Positions 38,514 through 46,019 of a stretch of DNA of 64,000 bases are shown here, in pieces. The stretch lies in the NCBI RefSeq assembly GCF_000374285.1, contig NZ_KB893944.1:1-64000 (forward strand). The letters are read 5' to 3'. Source of the stretch: Actinobacillus capsulatus DSM 19761. Its GTDB lineage: Bacteria; Pseudomonadota; Gammaproteobacteria; Enterobacterales; Pasteurellaceae. The translations under genes and the position numbers were made by a program. The notes under the pieces were generated by a model. The model did no database searches and was not told the origin of the DNA. It saw only the letters and a program-made list of their open reading frames with translations. Every line of letters begins with the position of its first letter. The stretch's first letter is position 1.

Positions 38514-39107
38514 TTAAAAAATTTGCAAATCAAACTGCTTTAATAATTCTGCTGTTTCAAACACTGGCAAACCCATCACGCCGGTAAAGCTTCCCGATAA
38601 CCGCTCGACAAATACCCCACCAAATTGCTGAATACCATAAGCACCGGCTTTATCCATCGGCTCACCCGTCGCAATATAAGCATGAATTTCAGCATCGGTT
38701 AACCTTCTAAAACTCACTTCACTGGTGTGCAGACATTCCACTTGCTTGCCTTGGTAACTAAGGCAAACGGCAGTAAATACTTGATGCGTTCTGCCGGATA
38801 ACATTTTTAGCATCGCAAAAGCGTCTTGCTCATCTTTCGGTTTACCGAGAATTTTGCCATCAATTGAAACTGTCGTATCCGCCGTCAGTATCGGGTGTTC
38901 TGCAAGATTTTCCGCAATTCTGACCGCTTGTGCCGCTTGATTCTTCTGTTTGGCAATCCGCAGGCAATACTCATCTGCTTTTTCATTTGCTTGCGGCGAT
39001 TCATCAATTTCACTCGATAAACGAAGCAAATCCAAGCCTAAATTTTGTAACAATTCCCAGCGGCGCGAGCTATTTGAAGCAAGATAAATGTGTTTGTTAT
39101 TCATCAA
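38514..39107 (-). CDS. yhdE: Maf-family nucleotide pyrophosphatase (YhdE type)
   Basis: Maf proteins hydrolyse non-canonical or excess nucleoside triphosphates (YhdE: dTTP/UTP and methylated forms). The 197-residue product has the N-terminal signature LASNSSRRWELLQNLGL and the catalytic Asp in HPILTADTTVSIDGKILGKP. It also has SGRTHQVFTAVCL and the YhdE-like segment YIATGEPMDKAGAYGIQ. Length is as expected. The start could be either of two consecutive ATG codons. It diverges from the AhpD-like gene. Confidence 0.88.
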   Translation of the reverse strand: MMNNKHIYLASNSSRRWELLQNLGLDLLRLSSEIDESPQANEKADEYCLRIAKQKNQAAQAVRIAENLAEHPILTADTTVSIDGKILGKPKDEQDAFAMLKMLSGRTHQVFTAVCLSYQGKQVECLHTSEVSFRRLTDAEIHAYIATGEPMDKAGAYGIQQFGGVFVERLSGSFTGVMGLPVFETAELLKQFDLQIF

Positions 39108-39255
39108 CGTCTATCCTTTCTCTCATTCGTTATAGAATTTTTTATTATATAAAATAGGTATTTACATGCACAAAATGTAAAAAAATCTTTGCATTTAGAG
39201 GAGCTTAACCTTTTTCATTTCATGAAATAGATTACTCCCTATAAGGAACTTATGT

Positions 39256-39800
39256 ATGTCAAAATTTCAAATTCACACGATTGAAACCGCACCGGAATCT
39301 GCACAAGAAGCGCTAAAGGCTGTACAACAAGCCAACGGTTTTATTCCAAATTTAATCGGCGTATTAGCTAATGCTCCAACTGCGTTAGAAACTTATCGTA
39401 CGGTAGGTGGCATTAACGGCCGTAACAGCTTAACACCGCTTGAGCGCGAAGTGGTACAAATTACTGCGGCTGTGGTAAACGGTTGCGGATTCTGTGTTGC
39501 CGGTCATACTAAAATTTCTTTAAAAGCGTTAAACGCACCAAAAGAAATCGTTGATCAAATTCGTGCAACAGCACGTATTTCAAATCCGAAATTAGATATA
39601 CTTTGGCACGCTTCATGCTTACGATAATGTTACAAAAAGCAAAATTAACCGAAGCACTATTAAATGAATTCTTTGCTGCCGGTTATAACCAACAAAATGC
39701 AATTGATGTAATTTTAGGTGTAAGCTTAGCGACATTATGTAACTACGTAAACAATATTGCTGAACCCCCAATCAACCCTGAATTACAAGACTTTGCGTAG
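39256..39800 (+). pseudogene. AhpD-like carboxymuconolactone decarboxylase family gene with a frameshift
   Basis: The first frame gives 123 residues (from 39256) with the peroxidase-type motif NGCGFCVAGHTKIS, i.e. C-x2-C-x3-H. It then runs into WHASCLR and stops at 39625-39627. The second frame picks up T-LARFMLTIMLQKAKLTEALL and ends at 39800. The shift is explained by a doubled AT in GATATACT at about 39595-39602 (GATACT restores TTAGATACTTTGGCACGC). The repaired protein would be about 180 residues, normal for the family. The cause could be mutation or a sequence error. Confidence 0.82.
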
Positions 39801-39807
39801 TCTTCAT

Positions 39808-39829
39808 AAGGTGCGTAATGTCGCACCTT
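39808..39829 (+). terminator. terminator after the AhpD-like gene
   Basis: Eight-base arms AAGGTGCG and CGCACCTT with loop TAATGT are followed by TTCTTTT-rich sequence. Confidence 0.75.
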
Positions 39830-39908
39830 CTTCTTTTCTATTTCTAACCAAATGCCTCAACTAAAAAGCAAAGCAATGATCTGCTCGATCATTAGTTTGA
39901 GCGGCCGG

Positions 39909-40802
39909 TTATTCATTCCATGCTAATGCCATGAGCCATTCAATAAACACTGCCAAACGCTTTGGAATAAATTGGCGTTGAGGATAAATAATCCAAAGTG
40001 GGCGAGTTGGAGTTTGCAGCGCTGTCAAAATCGGTACAAGCTCGCCACGTTCTAAATAAGGACGAAGCATCAAATCTGGCATTTGCACAATGCCAAGCCC
40101 TGAAAGTGCGGTAAATAATAGGGCGTTTGAGTCATTTACTTGCGTTGCGTGGGTGTTTTTAAATTGCTCAACTTCCTCTGACTGCTCAAGAAATCTCCAC
40201 GGCATAATTTTCCCTTGCTGACCTGAAACGTAATGCACAACCTGATGTTGTGCTAAATCCGCTAACGTTTCAGGCGTGCCGTGTTGGGCAAGATAGCTTG
40301 GCGAGGCACAAGTCTGCATTGCTACATTGGCTAAACGGCGGGCGATATAACTGGCATCAGCCAGCTCGCCTAAGCGAAGGGTGCAATCTAAGCCGTCATT
40401 AACTAAGTTACTCAACTGATCGCTTACTGTGATCACCAGCTGGATTTCTGGATACAGGCGTTGAAAGTTGGGCAATTTAGCAATCACAAAAGGGGCGACA
40501 ACAGTTGGCATTGCAATGCGTAATTTTCCTTTGGCTTGTTGGCTCACGCCTGATAAATCCTGAAATGTTTCCTCCAACTCAGCTAATAAAAATTGCGCTT
40601 TTTCATAAAAGGCTTCGCCTTCTGCTGTTAATTTTAGGCTACGAGTGGTGCGGTTAAGCAGGCGTAAACCAAGCTGATTTTCCAAATACTTCACCGCTTT
40701 GGAAACCGCTGAAACGTGTAAATTTAGCTGATCTGCCGCTTTGGAAAAACTGCCTGTTTCTACCACGTGGATAAAGACTTGCAATGTTTGAATTCTGTCC
40801 AT
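39909..40802 (-). CDS. LysR-family transcriptional regulator
   Basis: The 297-residue product has the LysR N-terminal helix-turn-helix (FIHVVETGSFSKAADQLNLHVSAVSKAVKYLE, quoted in parts: SFSKAADQL and VSAVSKAVKYLE). A two-lobed effector domain follows. It lies 55 bases after the DsbA-like gene and is probably the last gene of the leftward hydrolase-tautomerase-DsbA-like unit. The shared AAAT-N11-ATTT dyad upstream of that unit and of the Old Yellow Enzyme gene is the likely binding site. A Haemophilus-type uptake core lies inside the gene at 40104-40112. Confidence 0.9.
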   Translation of the reverse strand: MDRIQTLQVFIHVVETGSFSKAADQLNLHVSAVSKAVKYLENQLGLRLLNRTTRSLKLTAEGEAFYEKAQFLLAELEETFQDLSGVSQQAKGKLRIAMPTVVAPFVIAKLPNFQRLYPEIQLVITVSDQLSNLVNDGLDCTLRLGELADASYIARRLANVAMQTCASPSYLAQHGTPETLADLAQHQVVHYVSGQQGKIMPWRFLEQSEEVEQFKNTHATQVNDSNALLFTALSGLGIVQMPDLMLRPYLERGELVPILTALQTPTRPLWIIYPQRQFIPKRLAVFIEWLMALAWNE

Positions 40803-40857
40803 TTTGAGTTCTCTTTTGCAAAATTTAGCAAGAATTCTACCGCTTATTATTACAATA

Positions 40858-41694
40858 TTAAATGGTTAAATCCGTGCAAATGAAGGCAGGGTTATTCATC
40901 CATTTCACTCCCCCCTTTACCAAAAAATCTGCCAACATTAACCGCACTTCGGCTTCACTAGCATTGAAAGCATATTGCAACTCAATGAATGAAATCACTG
41001 GGTGCTTAGCGAGTAATACCGAGAGCGTTTCTTGGGTGAATTTGGGGGCTTGAGGTTGCAATTTACCGTCTGAAATTTGGCGGATAATTTGCGTAAATTG
41101 AGCAAAATTCAGCACGCCATTTGCTAATAGCTTTTTCCCTTCAAATTCAAACAGATAGGCAGGCAAGCCACGCACGCCTAAGCGATCTTTCAACGCAAAA
41201 TCCTGCTCTAATTCCGCTTGGGCTGAACCGTCTTGAAAATGGCGTAAAAACAGCGATTCATCAATGCCAACCGCTCGCACAACCTCTAAAATCTCGTTTA
41301 AATCATTGGTTGGGCGAACTTCCACAATGGTGGCGTATCGCAAGCGGTATAAAAAAGCGTCCGCTTTGCGGCTATCCACCAACTGAGCCGCTTTGTATGC
41401 CAAATTTAACGACAGGGACGAGGGGCGTTCAGCGGTAAACAAATTGAGGTTCGGCATTGAAATCGGTAAGCCTGAAATCGCTTGTTCCGCTTCGTAAATG
41501 CGAGCAAGACGAGCGTTGTATTCGGCTAGGGTTTCATTCGGCAGCAGCCAGTCGGCGACATTTCGCACCAAACCGCCCATTACATAGGCAAATTGAAGTT
41601 GATTGGGAAAATGGGTTTCCAACTGGCGTAAAAACGGCTCGCTTTCGTAGGAAAGCCCCATCATCGGATCGGTAAAGACAGTTATTTTCAGCAT
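40858..41694 (-). CDS. DsbA-family thioredoxin-fold protein lacking the CxxC
   Basis: The 278-residue product resembles the FrnE-like/YwbO branch of the DsbA family (helical insert, ending with a cis-Pro region near LGVRGLPAYLFEF). At the active-site position it reads TDPMMGLSYESEP, without either cysteine, so it is unlikely to be a thiol oxidoreductase. It may instead be an isomerase or adaptor. It starts 6 bases after the tautomerase stop and is part of the predicted LysR-controlled unit. A Haemophilus-type uptake core (reverse) is at 40941-40949. Confidence 0.75.
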   Translation of the reverse strand: MLKITVFTDPMMGLSYESEPFLRQLETHFPNQLQFAYVMGGLVRNVADWLLPNETLAEYNARLARIYEAEQAISGLPISMPNLNLFTAERPSSLSLNLAYKAAQLVDSRKADAFLYRLRYATIVEVRPTNDLNEILEVVRAVGIDESLFLRHFQDGSAQAELEQDFALKDRLGVRGLPAYLFEFEGKKLLANGVLNFAQFTQIIRQISDGKLQPQAPKFTQETLSVLLAKHPVISFIELQYAFNASEAEVRLMLADFLVKGGVKWMNNPAFICTDLTI

Positions 41695-41700
41695 ATTTTG

Positions 41701-42045
41701 TTAGTCAAGATAAAATCCATTCACGCCCCACGCCTGAGTGTCATCAAATTGGAGATACACATTTTCGGGCGGAATCGGCAAAATTTCTGCGACTTGTTGA
41801 GTGAGCATTGCTGTCAATTCAGGGTAGCCCAAATGTTGTGGGTTGGCGAACAAGCTCAACTTGATAAACGCCATTGGTGGCTGACCGCCACGCAACCACA
41901 TTCGGGCGTTGTCTTGCAATTCCATCATCAACACCGCCTCCGATTTATTTGGCACTAACGCAATAGCCTTGCCGAAAGCGGTTTTTAGCTCAATTTCTTG
42001 TGCTGGCGAAATAGCGACGTTCGTCTTTAAAAATAGAAATGGCAT
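41701..42045 (-). CDS. MIF/tautomerase superfamily protein
   Basis: The 114-residue product begins MPFLFLKTNVAIS; after Met removal the N-terminal Pro would be the catalytic base used in the tautomerase superfamily. The MIF-like length and NVYLQFDD near the C-terminus agree. I start at the ATG at 42043-42045, which overlaps the stop of the upstream hydrolase by one base (TAATG), rather than four codons earlier. Substrate is unknown. Confidence 0.78.
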   Translation of the reverse strand: MPFLFLKTNVAISPAQEIELKTAFGKAIALVPNKSEAVLMMELQDNARMWLRGGQPPMAFIKLSLFANPQHLGYPELTAMLTQQVAEILPIPPENVYLQFDDTQAWGVNGFYLD

Positions 42046-42902
42046 TAAATCCCCCAAGTTGTCAGCAAATCACGGATTTTATCTGCTAGTTCTTGCTCTT
42101 TTTGCTGATAAGTATGCCCCGTGTTTTCGATAAAAATCAGCTCGTTTGCTTGGCTATTTGTGAAGTGAGCGTTGATATTGCGTAAAAAACCACTTGGATC
42201 GCCGTAAGTAAAACGGTCAAGTGTGCCGATTAACAAAGCCCCAGAATGAGAAATTTTTTCCACTTGAGAAAAATCACCATCAGCTTCGACGTGAACATTA
42301 TTCAGCAACGGGCTATACAGCCATTGATAGGCGGTATCCGCCGTGGCTGGCAACCAACCAAATAGCTCAAAAGGGAGCAATTTTTGCCCTTGACCCTTTT
42401 CAACCATTTGGCGAATGTAGGCACGCTCAGGCTCACCGACAAAATTAGTTAAATGGGTAACATTAGCGGGGCTGAGCAGTAAAAATTTGCTCACTCGTGG
42501 ATCTTGCGTTTCACTCAAATAATAGATGACCTTATTCGCTCCCAAAGAATGTCCTGCCAGCACGATATTTTCATAGCCTTGCTGTTCGGCAAAATCAAGG
42601 TAAGCGGTCAAATCTTCAATGGTTTTTGCAAAATCTTCATTGAACGACCCGATAATTTCAGGTTCGTTGGTTAAGGCGTTCACTTCTTGCATTTTACCGA
42701 ACGCATTGCGAGTTTGTGCATAAAGAAAATCCACCCCCGCTTTGCTCAGCGTTTCCCCAATGTTGTAATAAAACGGATTGGAATAAAAGTTACCGTGAAT
42801 ACCTGTAATCGCAATAACCACCGTTTTCGCTTGGGTTTCAGCGGGGAACAGCACACCGTGCAATACCGTACCTGATTGAGTAGCGATGTTGAGTTTTTTC
42901 AT
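42045..42902 (-). CDS. alpha/beta hydrolase
   Basis: The 285-residue product has the hydrolase nucleophile motif GHSLGANK (Ser at about 118), an early oxyanion segment VIAITGIHGNFYSN, and a late His in FIENTGHTYQQKE. A likely acid lies in LLIGTLDRFTYGD. No signal peptide is present. It is the first gene of the leftward unit with tautomerase, DsbA-like and LysR genes, behind the conserved promoter block at about 42944-43006. A Haemophilus-type uptake core lies in its leader at 42925-42933. Confidence 0.85.
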   Translation of the reverse strand: MKKLNIATQSGTVLHGVLFPAETQAKTVVIAITGIHGNFYSNPFYYNIGETLSKAGVDFLYAQTRNAFGKMQEVNALTNEPEIIGSFNEDFAKTIEDLTAYLDFAEQQGYENIVLAGHSLGANKVIYYLSETQDPRVSKFLLLSPANVTHLTNFVGEPERAYIRQMVEKGQGQKLLPFELFGWLPATADTAYQWLYSPLLNNVHVEADGDFSQVEKISHSGALLIGTLDRFTYGDPSGFLRNINAHFTNSQANELIFIENTGHTYQQKEQELADKIRDLLTTWGI

Positions 42903-42943
42903 TTTTTACTCCCTAAAATCATTAAAGTGCGGTTAATTATAGG

Positions 42944-43006
42944 GATTTATTTTTGATGAAAAAGCAATGGAGAGTTAAATAAGTTTTGCTGATTTGGAAA
43001 ATATAG
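42944..43006 (-). promoter_or_regulatory. LysR-type operator and promoter of the hydrolase unit
   Basis: A block of about 60 bases here is almost repeated at about 47203-47266 upstream of the Old Yellow Enzyme gene. It contains the dyad AAAT-N11-ATTT at 42977-42995 (plus strand core AAGTTTTGCTG), the T-N11-A form bound by LysR regulators. It also has a candidate -10 TATAAT read leftward at about 42937-42942. The dyad centre is 84 bases from the start codon. Confidence 0.72.
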
Positions 43007-43016
43007 GGGTAAAACA

Positions 43017-43028
43017 ATGCCGTCTGAA
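43017..43028 (+). repeat. Neisseria DNA uptake sequence, single copy
   Basis: ATGCCGTCTGAA is the exact 12-base AT-DUS used by Neisseria. It is foreign to Pasteurellaceae, whose uptake cores are AAGTGCGGT or ACAAGCGGT. It lies at the left boundary of the ATPase-DUF4209 island. Confidence 0.88.
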
Positions 43029-43052
43029 AAACCAAATAATCAAAACTTTTTA

Positions 43053-43108
43053 TGGTTATAACCAAAATAAAATAGTAGAATTAGCAGTAATTTAGAGTAT
43101 AACCAAAA
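43053..43108 (+). promoter_or_regulatory. repeated TATAACCAAAA elements before the ATPase gene
   Basis: TATAACCAAAA occurs at 43057-43067 and 43098-43108. The first copy is part of the 12-base palindrome TGGTTATAACCA (43053-43064). The second ends 10 bases before the ATPase start codon. They look like operator sites for an unknown regulator, possibly self-control. Confidence 0.45.
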
Positions 43109-43118
43109 AGATTTTGCT

Positions 43119-44330
43119 ATGATTAACCGTCCAAATTATCTCCAACAGCTCAAACCTTTTATCAATACGCCCTTAATTAAAGTGATTACAGGCATTCGCC
43201 GTTCAGGTAAATCAACGGTAATGAAATTGCTACAAGCCGAACTGATTGCCCAAGGTGTTAATGCACAACAAATCATTCATATCAACTTTGAGAGCTTTGC
43301 ATTTAGCGAGTACAAAACCGCCGATAAGCTTTATGCCTTTGTGAAGGAAAAAATTCAAACTGCCGAGAAATACTATTTGTTGCTTGATGAAATTCAGGAA
43401 GTGGCTGATTGGGAAAAGGCGGTCAATGCGTTTATGGTGGATTTTCATTTGGATTTGTACATCACTGGTTCTAATTCGCACTTGTTGTCGTCCGAACTTT
43501 CTACTTATCTTGCGGGGCGTTATGTAGAAATCCCGATTTTCACGCTTTCCTACAAGGAATTTTTGGATTTTAAAGCAGGCTATTCGCAAACAAATATTGA
43601 AAATTCCACCGCACTTTTCAATGAATATTTGCAAAAAGGTGGCTTTCCAATGGTGCATACAGCGGACTATCCGCAAGAAGTTGCGTATAAAATCGTGCAA
43701 GATATTTATGCGTCTGTGATTTTACGCGATACCGTGCAACGCCATAAAATCCGTGATGTGGAGCTGTTGGAGCGGATTGTGAAATATGCGTTTGACAACA
43801 TCGGCAACACGTTTTCGGGCAAAAATGTCGCTGATTATTTCAAAAGCCAACAACGTAAAGTGGACTTAAACACCGTTTATAACTATTTGAAAGCCTTAGA
43901 AAGTGCGTTTATTTTGCACCGAGTAGAACGCTTTGATGTGAAAGGTAAAGAAATTCTGAAAACCCAAGAAAAATTCTATTTGGGCGATGTCTCTTTGCTC
44001 TACGCCACTATGGGCTTTCGTACTAGTCTGATAGCAGGCATTTTGGAAAATTTGGTTTATCTTGAACTCAAACGCCGTGGTTATCAAGTTTACATCGGCA
44101 AACTCGGCACAAAAGAAATTGATTTTGTCGCTCAAAAACAGAACGAAAAGCTCTACATTCAAGTTGCCTATAAACTAGAAAGCGAACAAACCATCCAACG
44201 AGAATTTTCGCCCCTGCAAGCCATTGCCGATAACCACCCGAAATATGTGATTACGATGGATGATTTTTGGCAGGAAAATATAGATGGGATTGTACATCAG
44301 CATATTGGGGCGTTTTTGTTGGGGAATTAG
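43119..44330 (+). CDS. AAA-type ATPase with DUF4143 domain
   Basis: The 403-residue product has Walker A GIRRSGKST at 25-33, Walker B YLLLDEIQ with Asp90-Glu91, and sensor-like LYITGSNSHLLS. A C-terminal DUF4143 region (about 200-390) carries a nuclease-like stretch (IGKLGTKEIDFVAQKQNEKLYIQVAYKL). The E-x-D...Q-x-A pattern resembles a PD-(D/E)xK core with changed residues. The cellular role of this very common family is unknown. The DUF4209 gene starts 11 bases later, so they are probably co-transcribed. The gene contains a Haemophilus-type uptake core at 43608-43616 although it sits between Neisseria-type sequences. Confidence 0.85.
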   Translation: MINRPNYLQQLKPFINTPLIKVITGIRRSGKSTVMKLLQAELIAQGVNAQQIIHINFESFAFSEYKTADKLYAFVKEKIQTAEKYYLLLDEIQEVADWEKAVNAFMVDFHLDLYITGSNSHLLSSELSTYLAGRYVEIPIFTLSYKEFLDFKAGYSQTNIENSTALFNEYLQKGGFPMVHTADYPQEVAYKIVQDIYASVILRDTVQRHKIRDVELLERIVKYAFDNIGNTFSGKNVADYFKSQQRKVDLNTVYNYLKALESAFILHRVERFDVKGKEILKTQEKFYLGDVSLLYATMGFRTSLIAGILENLVYLELKRRGYQVYIGKLGTKEIDFVAQKQNEKLYIQVAYKLESEQTIQREFSPLQAIADNHPKYVITMDDFWQENIDGIVHQHIGAFLLGN

Positions 44331-44341
44331 AAGGGATATAT

Positions 44342-45780
44342 ATGACAAGTAATGCTTACTGTTCAACCGAAAAATTGGTTGATATTTTAAACGATATTTT
44401 TAATGAACTTTCGTTAGATGAACAATTTACGATGGTATATCTATCAACATATTTAAGAGAAAAAGGTAATAATGTAGATGAAGAATCAGTAAAAAATTCA
44501 TTACATTTTTTAGCCGATTTATGTTCACCTATGCTAAGTTTTGAGAGTAGAAATGCACCATTTGTACCATTAGCCACTTTGGGAAATAAGCGTTCATTTA
44601 TGCCATATGATCTAAATAATGAACAATTAGACTATATGAAGAATGTTCTTAAAAAGATAAATCAACCACAATTAAAGGCAAGAATTTCGGATATTTTATG
44701 GACATATTCATCTCCTAAAGATATACAAAATCTTCAAGTAGCTGTTGAGAATTATATATCCATCAATATATGTGATGAATATTTTCAACCTGACATATAT
44801 GCTTTTAAGGAGATTCTCGACAAAAGGATAGCGGTATGGCTGCTACTCATTTTTACAAGTTAGCTCTTAATTATTATCGTAAAATTCCAAATAAATATCG
44901 TGAAAAGTTTAATGTAGATGCTTCGCTAGAACGCATCAATAGTAAAATTACTGAAATAGGGCAATTAATACCTAATGAATTAAAACTAATATCAACTAAG
45001 CCAATAGATATTAGTGAATTACAAGTACAAAGTAAAACCCATGTAAGAAATAAGAAAACTATATTCGAAACTTTAATGTATTTTTCAGGTGTTACGCCAA
45101 GAGTCAATTATGAAAAATTTATGGAAGATACTCAAAAGGGTATTCATAGGTCTATATTTTCTCATATTACTGGTTTTACGGCTATTTCACCAGATGGAAG
45201 AGAAATTGAAAATATACCTGTATTGTCCGAAGGTAATGAAGATGAAGTATTATTAAAAACAGCTTTTAGAAATTTTGCTATAAGGATGCAAATTTCGACT
45301 CAAGGTTGTATATTTCCTGCATTACAACAAATTTGGCAAGAGCATATTATTCCTAAAGATTTTTTAATTGATCTATGTCGTTTATCAAAAATCGTTCCAG
45401 AAAAACGAGAAATACTCACCGCAAATGCTTTATATCAAGGTTTTGATGGCGATTTTAGAACTGCAATCCACCTACTTGCTCCCCAAGTAGAAAATATGGT
45501 CAGACAGTTATTAAAATCGGAAGAGGTAACTACAACAACGATTGGTGTTGATCATATTGAGCATGAAATAGGATTATCATCTTTATTAGATAAACCTGAA
45601 GCTAAAGATATTTTAGGTAATGATCTTTGGTTTGAATTACAGGCTGTATTTTCTAGCTCACTAGGTCCAAATCTAAGAAATGAAGTTGGGCATGGTTTAC
45701 TAGATGATGAGAAAAGTGATTCAATTTACAGCGTCTATGCTTGGTGGATGATTTTTAGGTGGATTGTCCGTAATATATAG
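44342..45780 (+). pseudogene. DUF4209 (RNxxxHG) protein gene, frameshifted
   Basis: Two frames overlap: 44342-44863 (173 residues, ending in the out-of-frame VWLLLIFTS) and 44836-45780 (314 residues). The second ends with a DUF4209 domain containing LRNEVGHG (Arg281, His286), the RNxxxHG hallmark. It also fits the R-x4-H motif of HEPN ribonucleases. If one A is restored to the run at 44822-44825 the frame reads ILDKKDSGMAATHFYKLALNYY and the gene becomes one of about 480 residues. The alternative is two coupled genes. The region is distinctly AT-rich. It follows the DUF4143 ATPase and is closed by a terminator made of Neisseria uptake sequences. Confidence 0.72.
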
Positions 45781-45790
45781 GTTAATAAAC

Positions 45791-45814
45791 GCCGTCTGAA
45801 ATTTCAGACGGCAT
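45791..45814 (+). terminator. terminator made of an inverted pair of Neisseria uptake sequences
   Basis: GCCGTCTGAA (45791-45800) and TTCAGACGGCAT (45803-45814, the reverse complement of the 12-base DUS) form a 10-base stem, then TTTCTCC follows. Inverted DUS terminators at gene ends are typical of Neisseria genomes. Confidence 0.9.
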
Positions 45815-45900
45815 TTCTCCCAAAGGGAGTTTAAAAATCTGCAAATTTTTACCAAAATTCCACCGCTTGTAATCCTTAACTATCTTTCTCAAACCAAACA

Positions 45901-45930
45901 AAAAAGCCTGAGAACATCACTTCTCAGACT
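45901..45930 (-). terminator. terminator of the Old Yellow Enzyme gene
   Basis: CTGAGAA (45909-45915) and TTCTCAG (45922-45928) form the stem; on the minus strand a run of six T follows. Confidence 0.8.
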
Positions 45931-46019
45931 ATTTGCTATTTTACGATGTCGTTGTTTAAGAATACCCACATAATAGGGAGCGTCTTATGCTGATAAGATT
46001 AGCGACGGCATTCCTTCAT

